The notes under the pieces are model-generated. The model saw only the letters and a program-made list of their open reading frames with translations, had not been told where the DNA came from and made no database searches. A program made the position numbers and the translations under genes. A DNA stretch of 64,000 bases, from positions 1 to 64,000 of the forward strand of contig CALXTF010000003.1 of assembly GCA_944391335.1 (NCBI GenBank), given 5' to 3'. Origin of the DNA: an uncultured Alphaproteobacteria bacterium. GTDB lineage: Bacteria > Pseudomonadota > Alphaproteobacteria > RF32 > CAG-239. Below are positions 55,704 to 63,637 of this stretch, in pieces (position 1 is the first letter of the stretch; each line of letters begins with the position of its first letter).

Positions 55704-57020
55704 ATGGATTTGAAATCTAAAAAACAAATATTACCATCTAAAAATGAAACAGATATTTTTATTTTTAATTTATGGTGGTCATTGAATTATGGAGCAATAT
55801 TAACTGCTTATGCGTTACAACAAAGTTTAAATGATTGGGGGTACAAAAGTAAGTTAGTACATTATGTGCAGGATTGGTGTCGTATTCATTTTCCCAACAG
55901 TTTTTCGGAAAAATTTGCTAAACGCCATTTACAAGTTACCGAACCTTTCGATAATTATGAAGATATTATTCGATTAAATCAACAGGCTAATACTTTTATT
56001 GTTGGTTCGGATCAAGTGTTTAGGCAAAAATACAACCAACAACAAGGTTTTTATTTTTATCTTCCTTTCGTCGATCCAGATAAGAAAAAAATTGCTTGCG
56101 CGGCTAGTTTCGGAATCGATCATTTGGAAGGAAACAGTTACGATAACCGCCTGAAAAAATATTATTTATCTTGTTTTGATGCCGTCTCTGTTCGGGAAAT
56201 ATCGGGAGTTAAAATTTGCCACGATGAATTAGATTGTTATGCTGAAAAAATTCTTGATCCTGTCTTTTGGCTTTCGGCAGATCATTGGCAAAAACTCGCC
56301 GAATTATCCGATTTAAATTGTAAAAATTATGTCTTTTCATACGTCCTTGACAATAGTAGTGAAATAAAACATCAATTAGAGAATATCTACGGCAAAATAA
56401 ACGAACAAGAAATTATAACTTTAGGTAAAGGGCAAAAAAAAGAAATTGGTACTATCTCTCCGGAAGATTGGATCTATTATATTAAAAATTGCAATTTCCT
56501 AATAACAGATTCTTTTCACGGGGTATGTTTTGCCATTATTTTTAATAAGCCTTTTATTTGTTTAGTAAATCAAGAAAGAGGTCTAACTAGATTTGAAAGT
56601 TTGTTCGCAGATATTGGAATTGATTTACATGATTATCATAATGAAAAATTAGATTTTACGTCAATTGATTATAAAAATGTCAATAGTAAATTACAAGAAA
56701 AAATAGCCTATTCAAGAGAGTGGATGCGTCAAGCTTTGGCTCGTCCTAAATCAACACTTTCCGAAAATAAAGAAATATTTTCTTTTTTTATGCAGCAATT
56801 GGATATCTGTCATTGGAAACTTGCTCAACAAAAACATCAAATTAATGAAATTCGTAAAATTTTATCAATAAGCGGAACTCTATGGCCTTATAAATTACGT
56901 TGTTGGCGGTATAAATGTTATTCTTTATTGTTTCAAGGTAAAAAAAGACAAAAATATAAAATCAAATATAACGAATATAAGCAAAAACTTGAAATGTTTA
57001 TGAATATCAATTGTGATTAA
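55704..57020 (+). CDS. Polysaccharide pyruvyl transferase family protein
   Basis: 438 residues. PF04230-type (CsaB-like) fold: the start IFNLWWSLNYGAILTAYALQQSL, NTFIVGSDQVFR, ACAASFGID, SVREISG, DPVFWL and ITDSFHGVCFAIIFNKPF are characteristic. Enzymes of this group add pyruvate ketals to sugars of exopolysaccharide or LPS, or transfer related groups. The C-terminal tail (about 385-438) is basic and carries RYKCYSLLFQGKKRQKY (residues 402-418), the same motif as the three glycosyltransferases at 11-15 kb. It opens a second envelope cluster directly after era. Acceptor unknown. Confidence 0.88.
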   Translation: MDLKSKKQILPSKNETDIFIFNLWWSLNYGAILTAYALQQSLNDWGYKSKLVHYVQDWCRIHFPNSFSEKFAKRHLQVTEPFDNYEDIIRLNQQANTFIVGSDQVFRQKYNQQQGFYFYLPFVDPDKKKIACAASFGIDHLEGNSYDNRLKKYYLSCFDAVSVREISGVKICHDELDCYAEKILDPVFWLSADHWQKLAELSDLNCKNYVFSYVLDNSSEIKHQLENIYGKINEQEIITLGKGQKKEIGTISPEDWIYYIKNCNFLITDSFHGVCFAIIFNKPFICLVNQERGLTRFESLFADIGIDLHDYHNEKLDFTSIDYKNVNSKLQEKIAYSREWMRQALARPKSTLSENKEIFSFFMQQLDICHWKLAQQKHQINEIRKILSISGTLWPYKLRCWRYKCYSLLFQGKKRQKYKIKYNEYKQKLEMFMNINCD

Positions 57021-57096
57021 TAAATTATTTTTATTATTTTCCTTCAAAATTTATTTTTTATATTCTATATTATAATAAATAATATAAGGAAAAAAT

Positions 57097-57756
57097 ATGG
57101 TAGAATATATAAAAACAGCTTTGGTTTCTGATTTTGACGGAACAATTAGTGATGATGATTTTTTTAATTATGTCTGTCATCAATATCTTGGTCAAGAGGC
57201 TCTTATTCCATGGCAAGAATATTTACAAGGGAAAAAAACTCATTTTGAAGCCTTAAAAGAAATTTTTTCATCTCTAAGGGTTAATCAAAAAGAGTTTGAT
57301 GAATTTATTTGCCAAATCCCGATTGATGAATATTTTTTTAAAACAGCAGCTTTTTGCAGACAAAAAGAAATTCCCGTATATATTTGCTCAGCCGGTTGTG
57401 ATTATTATATACAAAAAAGATTAGGCGATAAAATTAAAAATCTTAACTTGAAACTTATTACTAATCATGGAGTGTATAATTCTCAAACAGGTCTTATCAT
57501 AACTCCTTTACCTCTTAACAGTCCTTTTTATGATCCGGATACTGGTGTTAATAAAGCATCTATCGTTCATTATCTTCAATTACAAGGGTATAAAGTCGTT
57601 TATTGTGGAGATGGTAAACCTGATATACCTGCGGCAATTCAAGCAAATATCGTTTTTGCTCGAAAAACACTTCTTTCTCAATGTAAACAATTAAAAATAC
57701 CAATTATGCAATTAGAAAATTTTAATCAAGTTTATCATTTTTTGAAAGGTGAATAA
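57097..57756 (+). CDS. MtnX-like HAD-IB phosphatase
   Basis: 219 residues. HAD motifs are visible: I DFDGTISDDD (about 12-21), II CSAG, III a lysine in the middle region, IV GDGKPDIPAA. The cap and spacing resemble MtnX/phosphoserine-phosphatase-like enzymes. The substrate is probably a small phosphomonoester. The next gene starts one base after its stop and is a glycerol-1-phosphate-type dehydrogenase, so a glycerol phosphate derivative is a reasonable guess. An AAGGA site precedes the ATG. Confidence 0.85.
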   Translation: MVEYIKTALVSDFDGTISDDDFFNYVCHQYLGQEALIPWQEYLQGKKTHFEALKEIFSSLRVNQKEFDEFICQIPIDEYFFKTAAFCRQKEIPVYICSAGCDYYIQKRLGDKIKNLNLKLITNHGVYNSQTGLIITPLPLNSPFYDPDTGVNKASIVHYLQLQGYKVVYCGDGKPDIPAAIQANIVFARKTLLSQCKQLKIPIMQLENFNQVYHFLKGE

Positions 57757-57757
57757 A

Positions 57758-58840
57758 ATGAAAAAAATCCTTCCCTATATGCTTACGGCAAGACAAATAA
57801 ATATTCCTTATCTGCTTAAAACAGGTGAAGGGAAAATTAGAAAAATAGGTAAGTATTTATTTGATAAAGATATGATGGAAATTGCTTTATTTTGGGGAGA
57901 AGGAATAGAAAATCTTCTTGGGCAGAAATTAAATCAAGGGTTAAATGAAAATCATATAAAAATTCTATCGGAGAATACAATAACAAGTATTGCTATTGAA
58001 GATATTATAACTTCGGCTTTTTCGTTACCAGCGGGAATTAAAGCAATTGTTGGTATCGGCGGTGGAAAAGTCCTTGATTTTGCAAAATATACCGCTCACT
58101 TGTTAAAATTACCTTATATCAGCGTACCAACCTCAATGTCAAATGATGGTTTTTGTTCACCGACGGTTTCACTTACGGTAAAGGGGGAGCGCAAAACTGT
58201 AAAAGCTTCTATTCCATATGGCGTTGTTATCGATTTAGATGTTATAGCTGGATGTCCTAAAAGTTTTCTTTATTCCGGCGTCGGTGACATGATTGCTAAA
58301 GTCAGTGCTTTATGGGATTGGAAACATGCCGCGGAAAAAGGATTAGAGAGATTTAATGATTTCGCGTCGATGATGTCATATAATTCACTTGATTTATTGT
58401 TTTTGCGCCATAGCAGTGATTTATCATCTCCACGTTTTCAACGAAGTTTGGCAACTTCACTTCTTTATAGCGGTATTGCCATGGAAATAGCTGGCACATC
58501 AAGACCGGCCAGTGGATCAGAACATTTAATTTCTCACGCCTTAGATCAACTTTCTGCTAAACCTAAGATGCATGGATTGCAAGTCGGTACAGCCGCATAT
58601 TTATGTGCCAAGCTTCAAAAAAATCCAGAAGTTGATGGTATTAGAGATATTTTATCGGCAACAGGCTTTTTTGATTTTGTTGCTCAAGATCCTTTCGATA
58701 AAACAGAATTTATTCGTGCTGTTGAAATGGCTCCCGAAATTAAACAAAACTATTATACAATCCTTTCTGAGCCGCAAAGTTTGCCCAAAGCTATACGTTT
58801 GTTGGAAGAAGATGAAATTTTACAACGGCTTGTTAAATAA
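57758..58840 (+). CDS. sn-Glycerol-1-phosphate dehydrogenase-like protein (AraM/EgsA type)
   Basis: 360 residues from the ATG at 57758. The iron-type alcohol dehydrogenase fold has GIGGGKVLDFAKY for NAD(P) binding and the diagnostic VPTSMSNDGFCSPTVSL segment, with metal ligands in GVGDMIAK, GSEHLISHALDQ and MHGLQVG. These features match G1P dehydrogenases, which reduce DHAP to sn-glycerol-1-phosphate. The pathway is archaeal in membranes, but in bacteria AraM/EgsA homologues occur in other contexts. Neighbouring a HAD phosphatase and pyruvyl transferase, it more likely supplies a glycan substituent than a membrane lipid. Convergent with the next gene, with a single intergenic base. Confidence 0.82.
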   Translation: MKKILPYMLTARQINIPYLLKTGEGKIRKIGKYLFDKDMMEIALFWGEGIENLLGQKLNQGLNENHIKILSENTITSIAIEDIITSAFSLPAGIKAIVGIGGGKVLDFAKYTAHLLKLPYISVPTSMSNDGFCSPTVSLTVKGERKTVKASIPYGVVIDLDVIAGCPKSFLYSGVGDMIAKVSALWDWKHAAEKGLERFNDFASMMSYNSLDLLFLRHSSDLSSPRFQRSLATSLLYSGIAMEIAGTSRPASGSEHLISHALDQLSAKPKMHGLQVGTAAYLCAKLQKNPEVDGIRDILSATGFFDFVAQDPFDKTEFIRAVEMAPEIKQNYYTILSEPQSLPKAIRLLEEDEILQRLVK

Positions 58841-58841
58841 A

Positions 58842-59900
58842 CTAAACAACTATTTGCCATAAATGTTGAGGCTTAGGATTATTATCAAATAATAATTCCA
58901 TCATCCATGCCGTAACTAATTTATTATTAAATTCGCGATAATATGCGTCATAACCTATTTTTGCTGCTTTCATCCGAGCTTCGGGATTGTTTTTATAAAA
59001 ATGCAGTTTATCTATAAATTCTTGTTCTGTACTAAAAAATGCAGCTCCGTCTTCAGATAGAATTTCGTTAAATCCGGCCTCTCTTTCTAGTAAAGCCAAT
59101 TGTCCGTTGCCTATAATATGAGCCAATCTATCAGAACTGTATAAATAAACATTGTTTCGTCTGCTAAAACTAAACCCTATACCGGCTTTGTTAAATGCTT
59201 CTAAATAATCCGCTCCGTTAAAGGGAGAGGAATTACGAATATGTCCTCCAAGCAGCCATTTTATATCTGGAATTTTTTCTTCTGTTTTATTAATAACGTG
59301 TTCGACACTTTGATATAAGCCGCAAAATTCCCGATTATCCGTATTTGCGCAAAGAAAAACATCAAATGGAAGATCGTGTTTTGTAAAAGTTGTTCCGGTT
59401 TCTATTGCCGGATCAACCATATTTGGAATATGCGCCACTGGTTTTCCGTTGCGTGAAAATTGTTTAAGTAATTCTTTATCACCGGTAGAAATCATGGTTA
59501 CGTCAACGACATCAAGTTTATTATTAAGAGCATCAATATTGTGTTGGCATTCTTTTGAATGATAAATTGAATCACAATTCCATTGCATTATTCGTGTTTT
59601 GGGAAACTTTTTTCTGATTTTGATAATTGTTTCAGTTGAAATTGTATCGGCATGGCCAAATAAAATAGCATCTGGACGAACGGTTTGGCAAAATTCAAGG
59701 AGATGTTTATTGACACGATATCGTCCAAGAGCATTCATATGTCCATAACCAAACATCCGGCATAAATCTCTGTCTGCATAATTAATGACTTCATATCCGT
59801 TTTTTATGAGGCCGGTTGAAATTTTTACAGGAAACCCACATTGGAAACAACCTTTTAGACGTAGGGAGTTGAAATTAGCGACATGAAGAATACGGCTCAT
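58842..59900 (-). CDS. CgeB-like glycosyltransferase family protein
   Basis: 352 residues. Rossmann GT-B-like fold with a CgeB-type (glycosyltransferase family 1-like, PF13524) C-terminus: GIGFSFSRRNNVYLYSSDRLAHIIGNG, the EREAGFNEIL segment and FYKNNPEARMKAAKIGYDAY. The donor and acceptor are unknown. It overlaps the upstream gene by four bases (ATGA on the - strand) and is convergent with the dehydrogenase gene. Probably acts in the same envelope cluster. It lacks the shared 17-residue C-terminal motif of the other transferases. Confidence 0.82.
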   Translation of the reverse strand: MSRILHVANFNSLRLKGCFQCGFPVKISTGLIKNGYEVINYADRDLCRMFGYGHMNALGRYRVNKHLLEFCQTVRPDAILFGHADTISTETIIKIRKKFPKTRIMQWNCDSIYHSKECQHNIDALNNKLDVVDVTMISTGDKELLKQFSRNGKPVAHIPNMVDPAIETGTTFTKHDLPFDVFLCANTDNREFCGLYQSVEHVINKTEEKIPDIKWLLGGHIRNSSPFNGADYLEAFNKAGIGFSFSRRNNVYLYSSDRLAHIIGNGQLALLEREAGFNEILSEDGAAFFSTEQEFIDKLHFYKNNPEARMKAAKIGYDAYYREFNNKLVTAWMMELLFDNNPKPQHLWQIVV

Positions 59901-60589
59901 TTATTTTTGCTCCATAATTTTAGAGTAATATTAATATTGGCGATAATTTTTAGTAAAGGTTTTAAAATCTTGGGTGAGGCTCCGGCAGCACTAAAACGTA
60001 CAGCAACACGAGGCAGTTTACATTCAACAGCTATTCCCATTCGATGATGGCCTTGATTAACAGTGTCTTTAATTCCCATCATTCTTAGCAACATAATGTC
60101 TAAAGGGAAATTATCATCATAACCTTTTTGCATTGATTTGTATAATTCGTCGTATCTTTTTTTTCGTTCATTAGCGTCAAAATAATATAAAGGGTTGCTA
60201 AATATATATGCGTTCTTGCGGGTGCGGATATTTCGTTCAATTTTAAGATGTCTGATATCCATGGGGTTCATATGGTATATATTGGAAGAAAAAATTTTAT
60301 AGTGAGCGCGCAGGGGTTTGATGAATACGGTAAAAATATCAAAACGATTTATTTTAGTAATAAAGGCAAAGCGGATTGGAATAAAAGGTATGTTATTTTT
60401 GATAGCCTCAAGAATTATTTCACGTCCGCAGAGGAGGGTATCTTTTTGTCCAGCTTGACTATCTCCGATAAGAACAACGACTTTGTCTTTTAATTGATGT
60501 TTAAAGTCTTCAAGAGGCCCATCTTTTAAGATATTGATATCATAAGGATCGACAGGGTAGAGTTCGGATGATTGACAAAGTTCGTGCAT
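59897..60589 (-). CDS. Unknown protein of the envelope cluster, ParB-like motif
   Basis: 230 residues, no signal peptide. The middle-to-C-terminal part reads DELYKSMQKGYDDNFPLDIMLLRMMGIKDTVNQGHHRMGIAVE. The GHHRMG motif after a short basic helix resembles the catalytic GxHR box of ParB/sulfiredoxin-like domains, but I am not certain of the assignment. A glycosyltransferase-linked ParB-like family would be consistent with its neighbour, whose start overlaps its stop. Precise role unknown. Confidence 0.6.
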   Translation of the reverse strand: MHELCQSSELYPVDPYDINILKDGPLEDFKHQLKDKVVVLIGDSQAGQKDTLLCGREIILEAIKNNIPFIPIRFAFITKINRFDIFTVFIKPLRAHYKIFSSNIYHMNPMDIRHLKIERNIRTRKNAYIFSNPLYYFDANERKKRYDELYKSMQKGYDDNFPLDIMLLRMMGIKDTVNQGHHRMGIAVECKLPRVAVRFSAAGASPKILKPLLKIIANINITLKLWSKNK

Positions 60590-60760
60590 ATAGTTCTCCT
60601 TTTACGGAAAAATTATAAGATATTTCTCTTAAATTGGCAAATAAATATTTATTTTATACAATAAATTTTTTTATTTTAAAATATGTTTTTTATTGTAGAA
60701 ATATGAATTTTATGTTAAAATTTAAATATATAAAATATAATTATGAAAAGGAGACGAGCC

Positions 60761-61261
60761 ATGACAAATGAAATGATAGATAAAACTTTTGGTGAAGGCT
60801 TTCTTCTGGCTGTTGAAAAATCCCAAAATCAACAGAAACTTTTTGCTGTATTGGAGGATGCTGTATCACAATTTTATCCTCAATATGATTTATCAGCTCA
60901 ACTGGTAAGACTTTCTGATTTTGAATCTGTGGCTATCTATCAGAATAAATTAGCGCGCATAAGAATTGATTATAACGCTAAAGCTGTAAGGGAAATATAT
61001 CAACGTTTAATTGGATTGAAAAATTTTGGTAATGATAATTATAAATATAAAGAAAAAATAATTCGGAAGCTTAATCTCTTAATTAATAATTATCCAACTA
61101 TCGATGAAATTATTTATATTGTCATGGCTGCATATGTTATGTGTGGTTATGGAAATGTAAAAAAATTTAAAAAAGAATTATGTGCATATATTAATGAGAA
61201 TTCCGCAACTAATTTACATAACCAATCTATTTTTGAAAAAGTTCATGCCTTAAATCCTTAA
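60761..61261 (+). CDS. Unknown small soluble protein
   Basis: 166 residues from the ATG at 60761, which has AAGGAGA eight bases upstream; an ATG at 60743 overlaps that site and is rejected. The composition is mostly helical with two Tyr/Asn-rich segments (NDNYKYKEKIIRKLNLLINNYP). No signal or membrane segment, no recognised domain. It lies convergent with the eptA-like gene. Confidence 0.7.
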   Translation: MTNEMIDKTFGEGFLLAVEKSQNQQKLFAVLEDAVSQFYPQYDLSAQLVRLSDFESVAIYQNKLARIRIDYNAKAVREIYQRLIGLKNFGNDNYKYKEKIIRKLNLLINNYPTIDEIIYIVMAAYVMCGYGNVKKFKKELCAYINENSATNLHNQSIFEKVHALNP

Positions 61262-61285
61262 TTGATATTAATTGAGGTCGTATCG

Positions 61286-62887
61286 TTAATGACGGCAAGC
61301 CGCAAGAATATCAAGGCGTGAGTTATAAAATGGCGATGTTACCCGACTTAAACCTAGTAATGTGTGAAAAACATTGTCATGTGAAAATCTTTGCTTACTA
61401 ATTCTGCGAATACATTCCATATCTAAATTGTTGCTTTTTATATAATTGGCAGAAAACCAAAATAGTGTGGGAATGTGTTTTTGTTCATCAGGGGCTGTGT
61501 CATAAGGCGCAGAATGCATATAAATATTATTTTCACCTAAAGATTGACCGTGATCGGAAGTAAAAAATAATGCAATGTCATATTCATCAGAAAGTTTTTT
61601 TAACTTCTCAATTGTTTGAGCCAACATATATGAGGTATAATAAATTGTATTATCATAAGCATTTACAATTTCTTCACGAGTGCAGTTTTGTAAAAATTTT
61701 TGTTTGCAAACAGGAGTATATATTTCAAATTTTTTAGGATATCTCTGCGCATAAAGAGGACCATGGCTTCCTCTTTGATGAAGGACAATTAAGGTCGGTT
61801 GGTTTGTACTTTTAATTTTTGAAATGAAATCCTTTAATAAAATTTCATCAGGACATTCTTTAACATGACAAAACCGTTCTTGCTCAATGCGGTTACAATT
61901 ATCTTTGCAATCTGTGTTATTTTCGCGCCACAAAAGTTTATAACCGGCATGGTCGATAATATCTAAAACGTTTTCGGTATATTTTTCACTTTCAGGTTTA
62001 AATTTTACTCTTGGATAGGGAGAAAAAATACAAGGTACGGAAATAGCTGTTGCTGTTCCGCAAGAATAAAAATTATTAAAATAGATAAGTTCATTTTGAT
62101 ATTTTTCTAAAGGTTCATTGGTTCTTCTTTTATATCCGGAGAGGGAAAAATTTGCATCACGAGCCGATTCTCCAATAACAACAACAATTAAGTTTTTTTT
62201 GCTTTCCATGGGGGCGGGAAGCATTTTTGCGCCATCTGAAATTTTTTTTAGTTTAATGCCAATATATTTTGTTTTAATTTTTATAACAGAAATAATTGCT
62301 CCAATATAATTGGCTGGAACTAATGAATTTTTTAAATATTTACGTTGCCTTAACATTTGAGAGTTATCTAAAAGACCGATACCAATAATACTGCCGCAAA
62401 TAAGTAAATAGATACTACTCATGAGTAATCGAAAATAAATTTCTTGTTTTTTAGGGATATAAACAATATGGGTTTTATAAATAATATATGAAGGGAAAAC
62501 AAATAAAACTAATAAATATAAAATCATTTTTAAATTGAGCATATCAGATACTTCATAAATATCTGTTTGTAAAACATTTAAAAGCATAATTTTATCTATC
62601 ACAATTCCATATGCGTTCATAAAATAAAAAGCAGAAGTATTTAAAAGACAAAATGTTATAGCCAGTGGTTTAGTTAGGTTGCGGATAAATAAAATTGAGG
62701 TAATAATATTTAATATGGCAAAAACACATATTGTTGTTAATATTGTGGCTAAAAATGAATAATCATGATGAAAAACAGTTTTAATAAAAGGAATATTATA
62801 AGCTGCCATAGTAAAACAGCAATAAAGGAAATTAAAACGAATGCTTGAAACAGACCATAAATAACGTGATGTTTGAGTTAGAAACAT
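61286..62887 (-). CDS. Lipid A phosphoethanolamine transferase-like protein (EptA/MCR family)
   Basis: 533 residues. Five predicted transmembrane segments (about 15-215) precede a periplasmic alkaline-phosphatase-like domain. VIGESARDANFSLSGY and YFNNFYSCGTATAISVPC match the EptA signature, placing the nucleophile at Thr280; FTSDHGQSLGENNIY and HIPTLFWFS provide the other zinc ligands. Transfers phosphoethanolamine from phosphatidylethanolamine to lipid A (family knowledge), lowering negative charge and raising resistance to polymyxin and host peptides. Chromosomal and not flanked by mobile elements. Activity here is untested and a glycan acceptor is possible. Confidence 0.9.
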   Translation of the reverse strand: MFLTQTSRYLWSVSSIRFNFLYCCFTMAAYNIPFIKTVFHHDYSFLATILTTICVFAILNIITSILFIRNLTKPLAITFCLLNTSAFYFMNAYGIVIDKIMLLNVLQTDIYEVSDMLNLKMILYLLVLFVFPSYIIYKTHIVYIPKKQEIYFRLLMSSIYLLICGSIIGIGLLDNSQMLRQRKYLKNSLVPANYIGAIISVIKIKTKYIGIKLKKISDGAKMLPAPMESKKNLIVVVIGESARDANFSLSGYKRRTNEPLEKYQNELIYFNNFYSCGTATAISVPCIFSPYPRVKFKPESEKYTENVLDIIDHAGYKLLWRENNTDCKDNCNRIEQERFCHVKECPDEILLKDFISKIKSTNQPTLIVLHQRGSHGPLYAQRYPKKFEIYTPVCKQKFLQNCTREEIVNAYDNTIYYTSYMLAQTIEKLKKLSDEYDIALFFTSDHGQSLGENNIYMHSAPYDTAPDEQKHIPTLFWFSANYIKSNNLDMECIRRISKQRFSHDNVFHTLLGLSRVTSPFYNSRLDILAACRH

Positions 62888-62914
62888 GGTAAAATCCTTA
62901 ACAAACAGATTATA

Positions 62915-63637
62915 TCAAAGAAAAAAATCTCTTTGAGTATCATTGTTTAATTCATTAATAGCTTCTTTAACAATGGAAATTGATATAGCACGTTTATAGG
63001 CCAGAGATATATTATCAATTTTATCCACTAATTTTTGGGCATAAATAAATGAACGTTGCATATTTACCAAAATATATTTCACAATGTCAAGAGAAACTGT
63101 TATTTGTCTATCCATAAAAAGTTTAATGATTAAAGCGGATAAGAGTTCATCATCGGGAGCTGATATTCTTATAGCAGGAACAACGTTTAATCTGGATTTG
63201 AGATCAGGTAGGCTAATGTTTAATTGAGTAGGAGGAAAATCAGCCGTAAATAAGATATTTCCCCCCTCATTATTGTAAAGATTATAGAGATGAAACATCG
63301 CTTCTTGATTAATATTATCGTTTAAGTTTTCAACAATTAAACAGCGATGTTTTTCAAATAATAGGGGGGGAAGTTCAAGTGTTAATTTTTGTGCTTCTAT
63401 TCTTGGTATAGGGTAGGGATAGTTTGTGGCTAATGAAACGTTATCAGCATAAATATGTGTTAAATGGGTTTTACCACACATTTTAGGGCCATAAATACAT
63501 AGTGAAAAAAAAGGCCAAACGGGCCAATGATTAATTGCATCATATGCTTCTTTATTACAAGCAGAAACAATAAAATCATCACGTTCCATATAGGGATGAT
63601 GGGGAAATTCAAGCGGTATTTGATGTCGATTGATCAT
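62915..63637 (-). CDS. hdaA: DnaA-related regulatory protein HdaA
   Basis: 240 residues. The N-terminal QIPLEF motif resembles the beta-clamp-binding sequence of Hda. A DnaA-like AAA+ domain follows (GPKMCGKTHLTHIY, a modified Walker A; ENLNDNINQEAMFHLYN, sensor LPDLKSRLN) without a DNA-binding domain IV. In Caulobacter HdaA promotes inactivation of DnaA-ATP when bound to the clamp. Overlaps the end of the CckA-like gene by four bases, so the two are translationally coupled. Confidence 0.9.
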   Translation of the reverse strand: MINRHQIPLEFPHHPYMERDDFIVSACNKEAYDAINHWPVWPFFSLCIYGPKMCGKTHLTHIYADNVSLATNYPYPIPRIEAQKLTLELPPLLFEKHRCLIVENLNDNINQEAMFHLYNLYNNEGGNILFTADFPPTQLNISLPDLKSRLNVVPAIRISAPDDELLSALIIKLFMDRQITVSLDIVKYILVNMQRSFIYAQKLVDKIDNISLAYKRAISISIVKEAINELNNDTQRDFFL

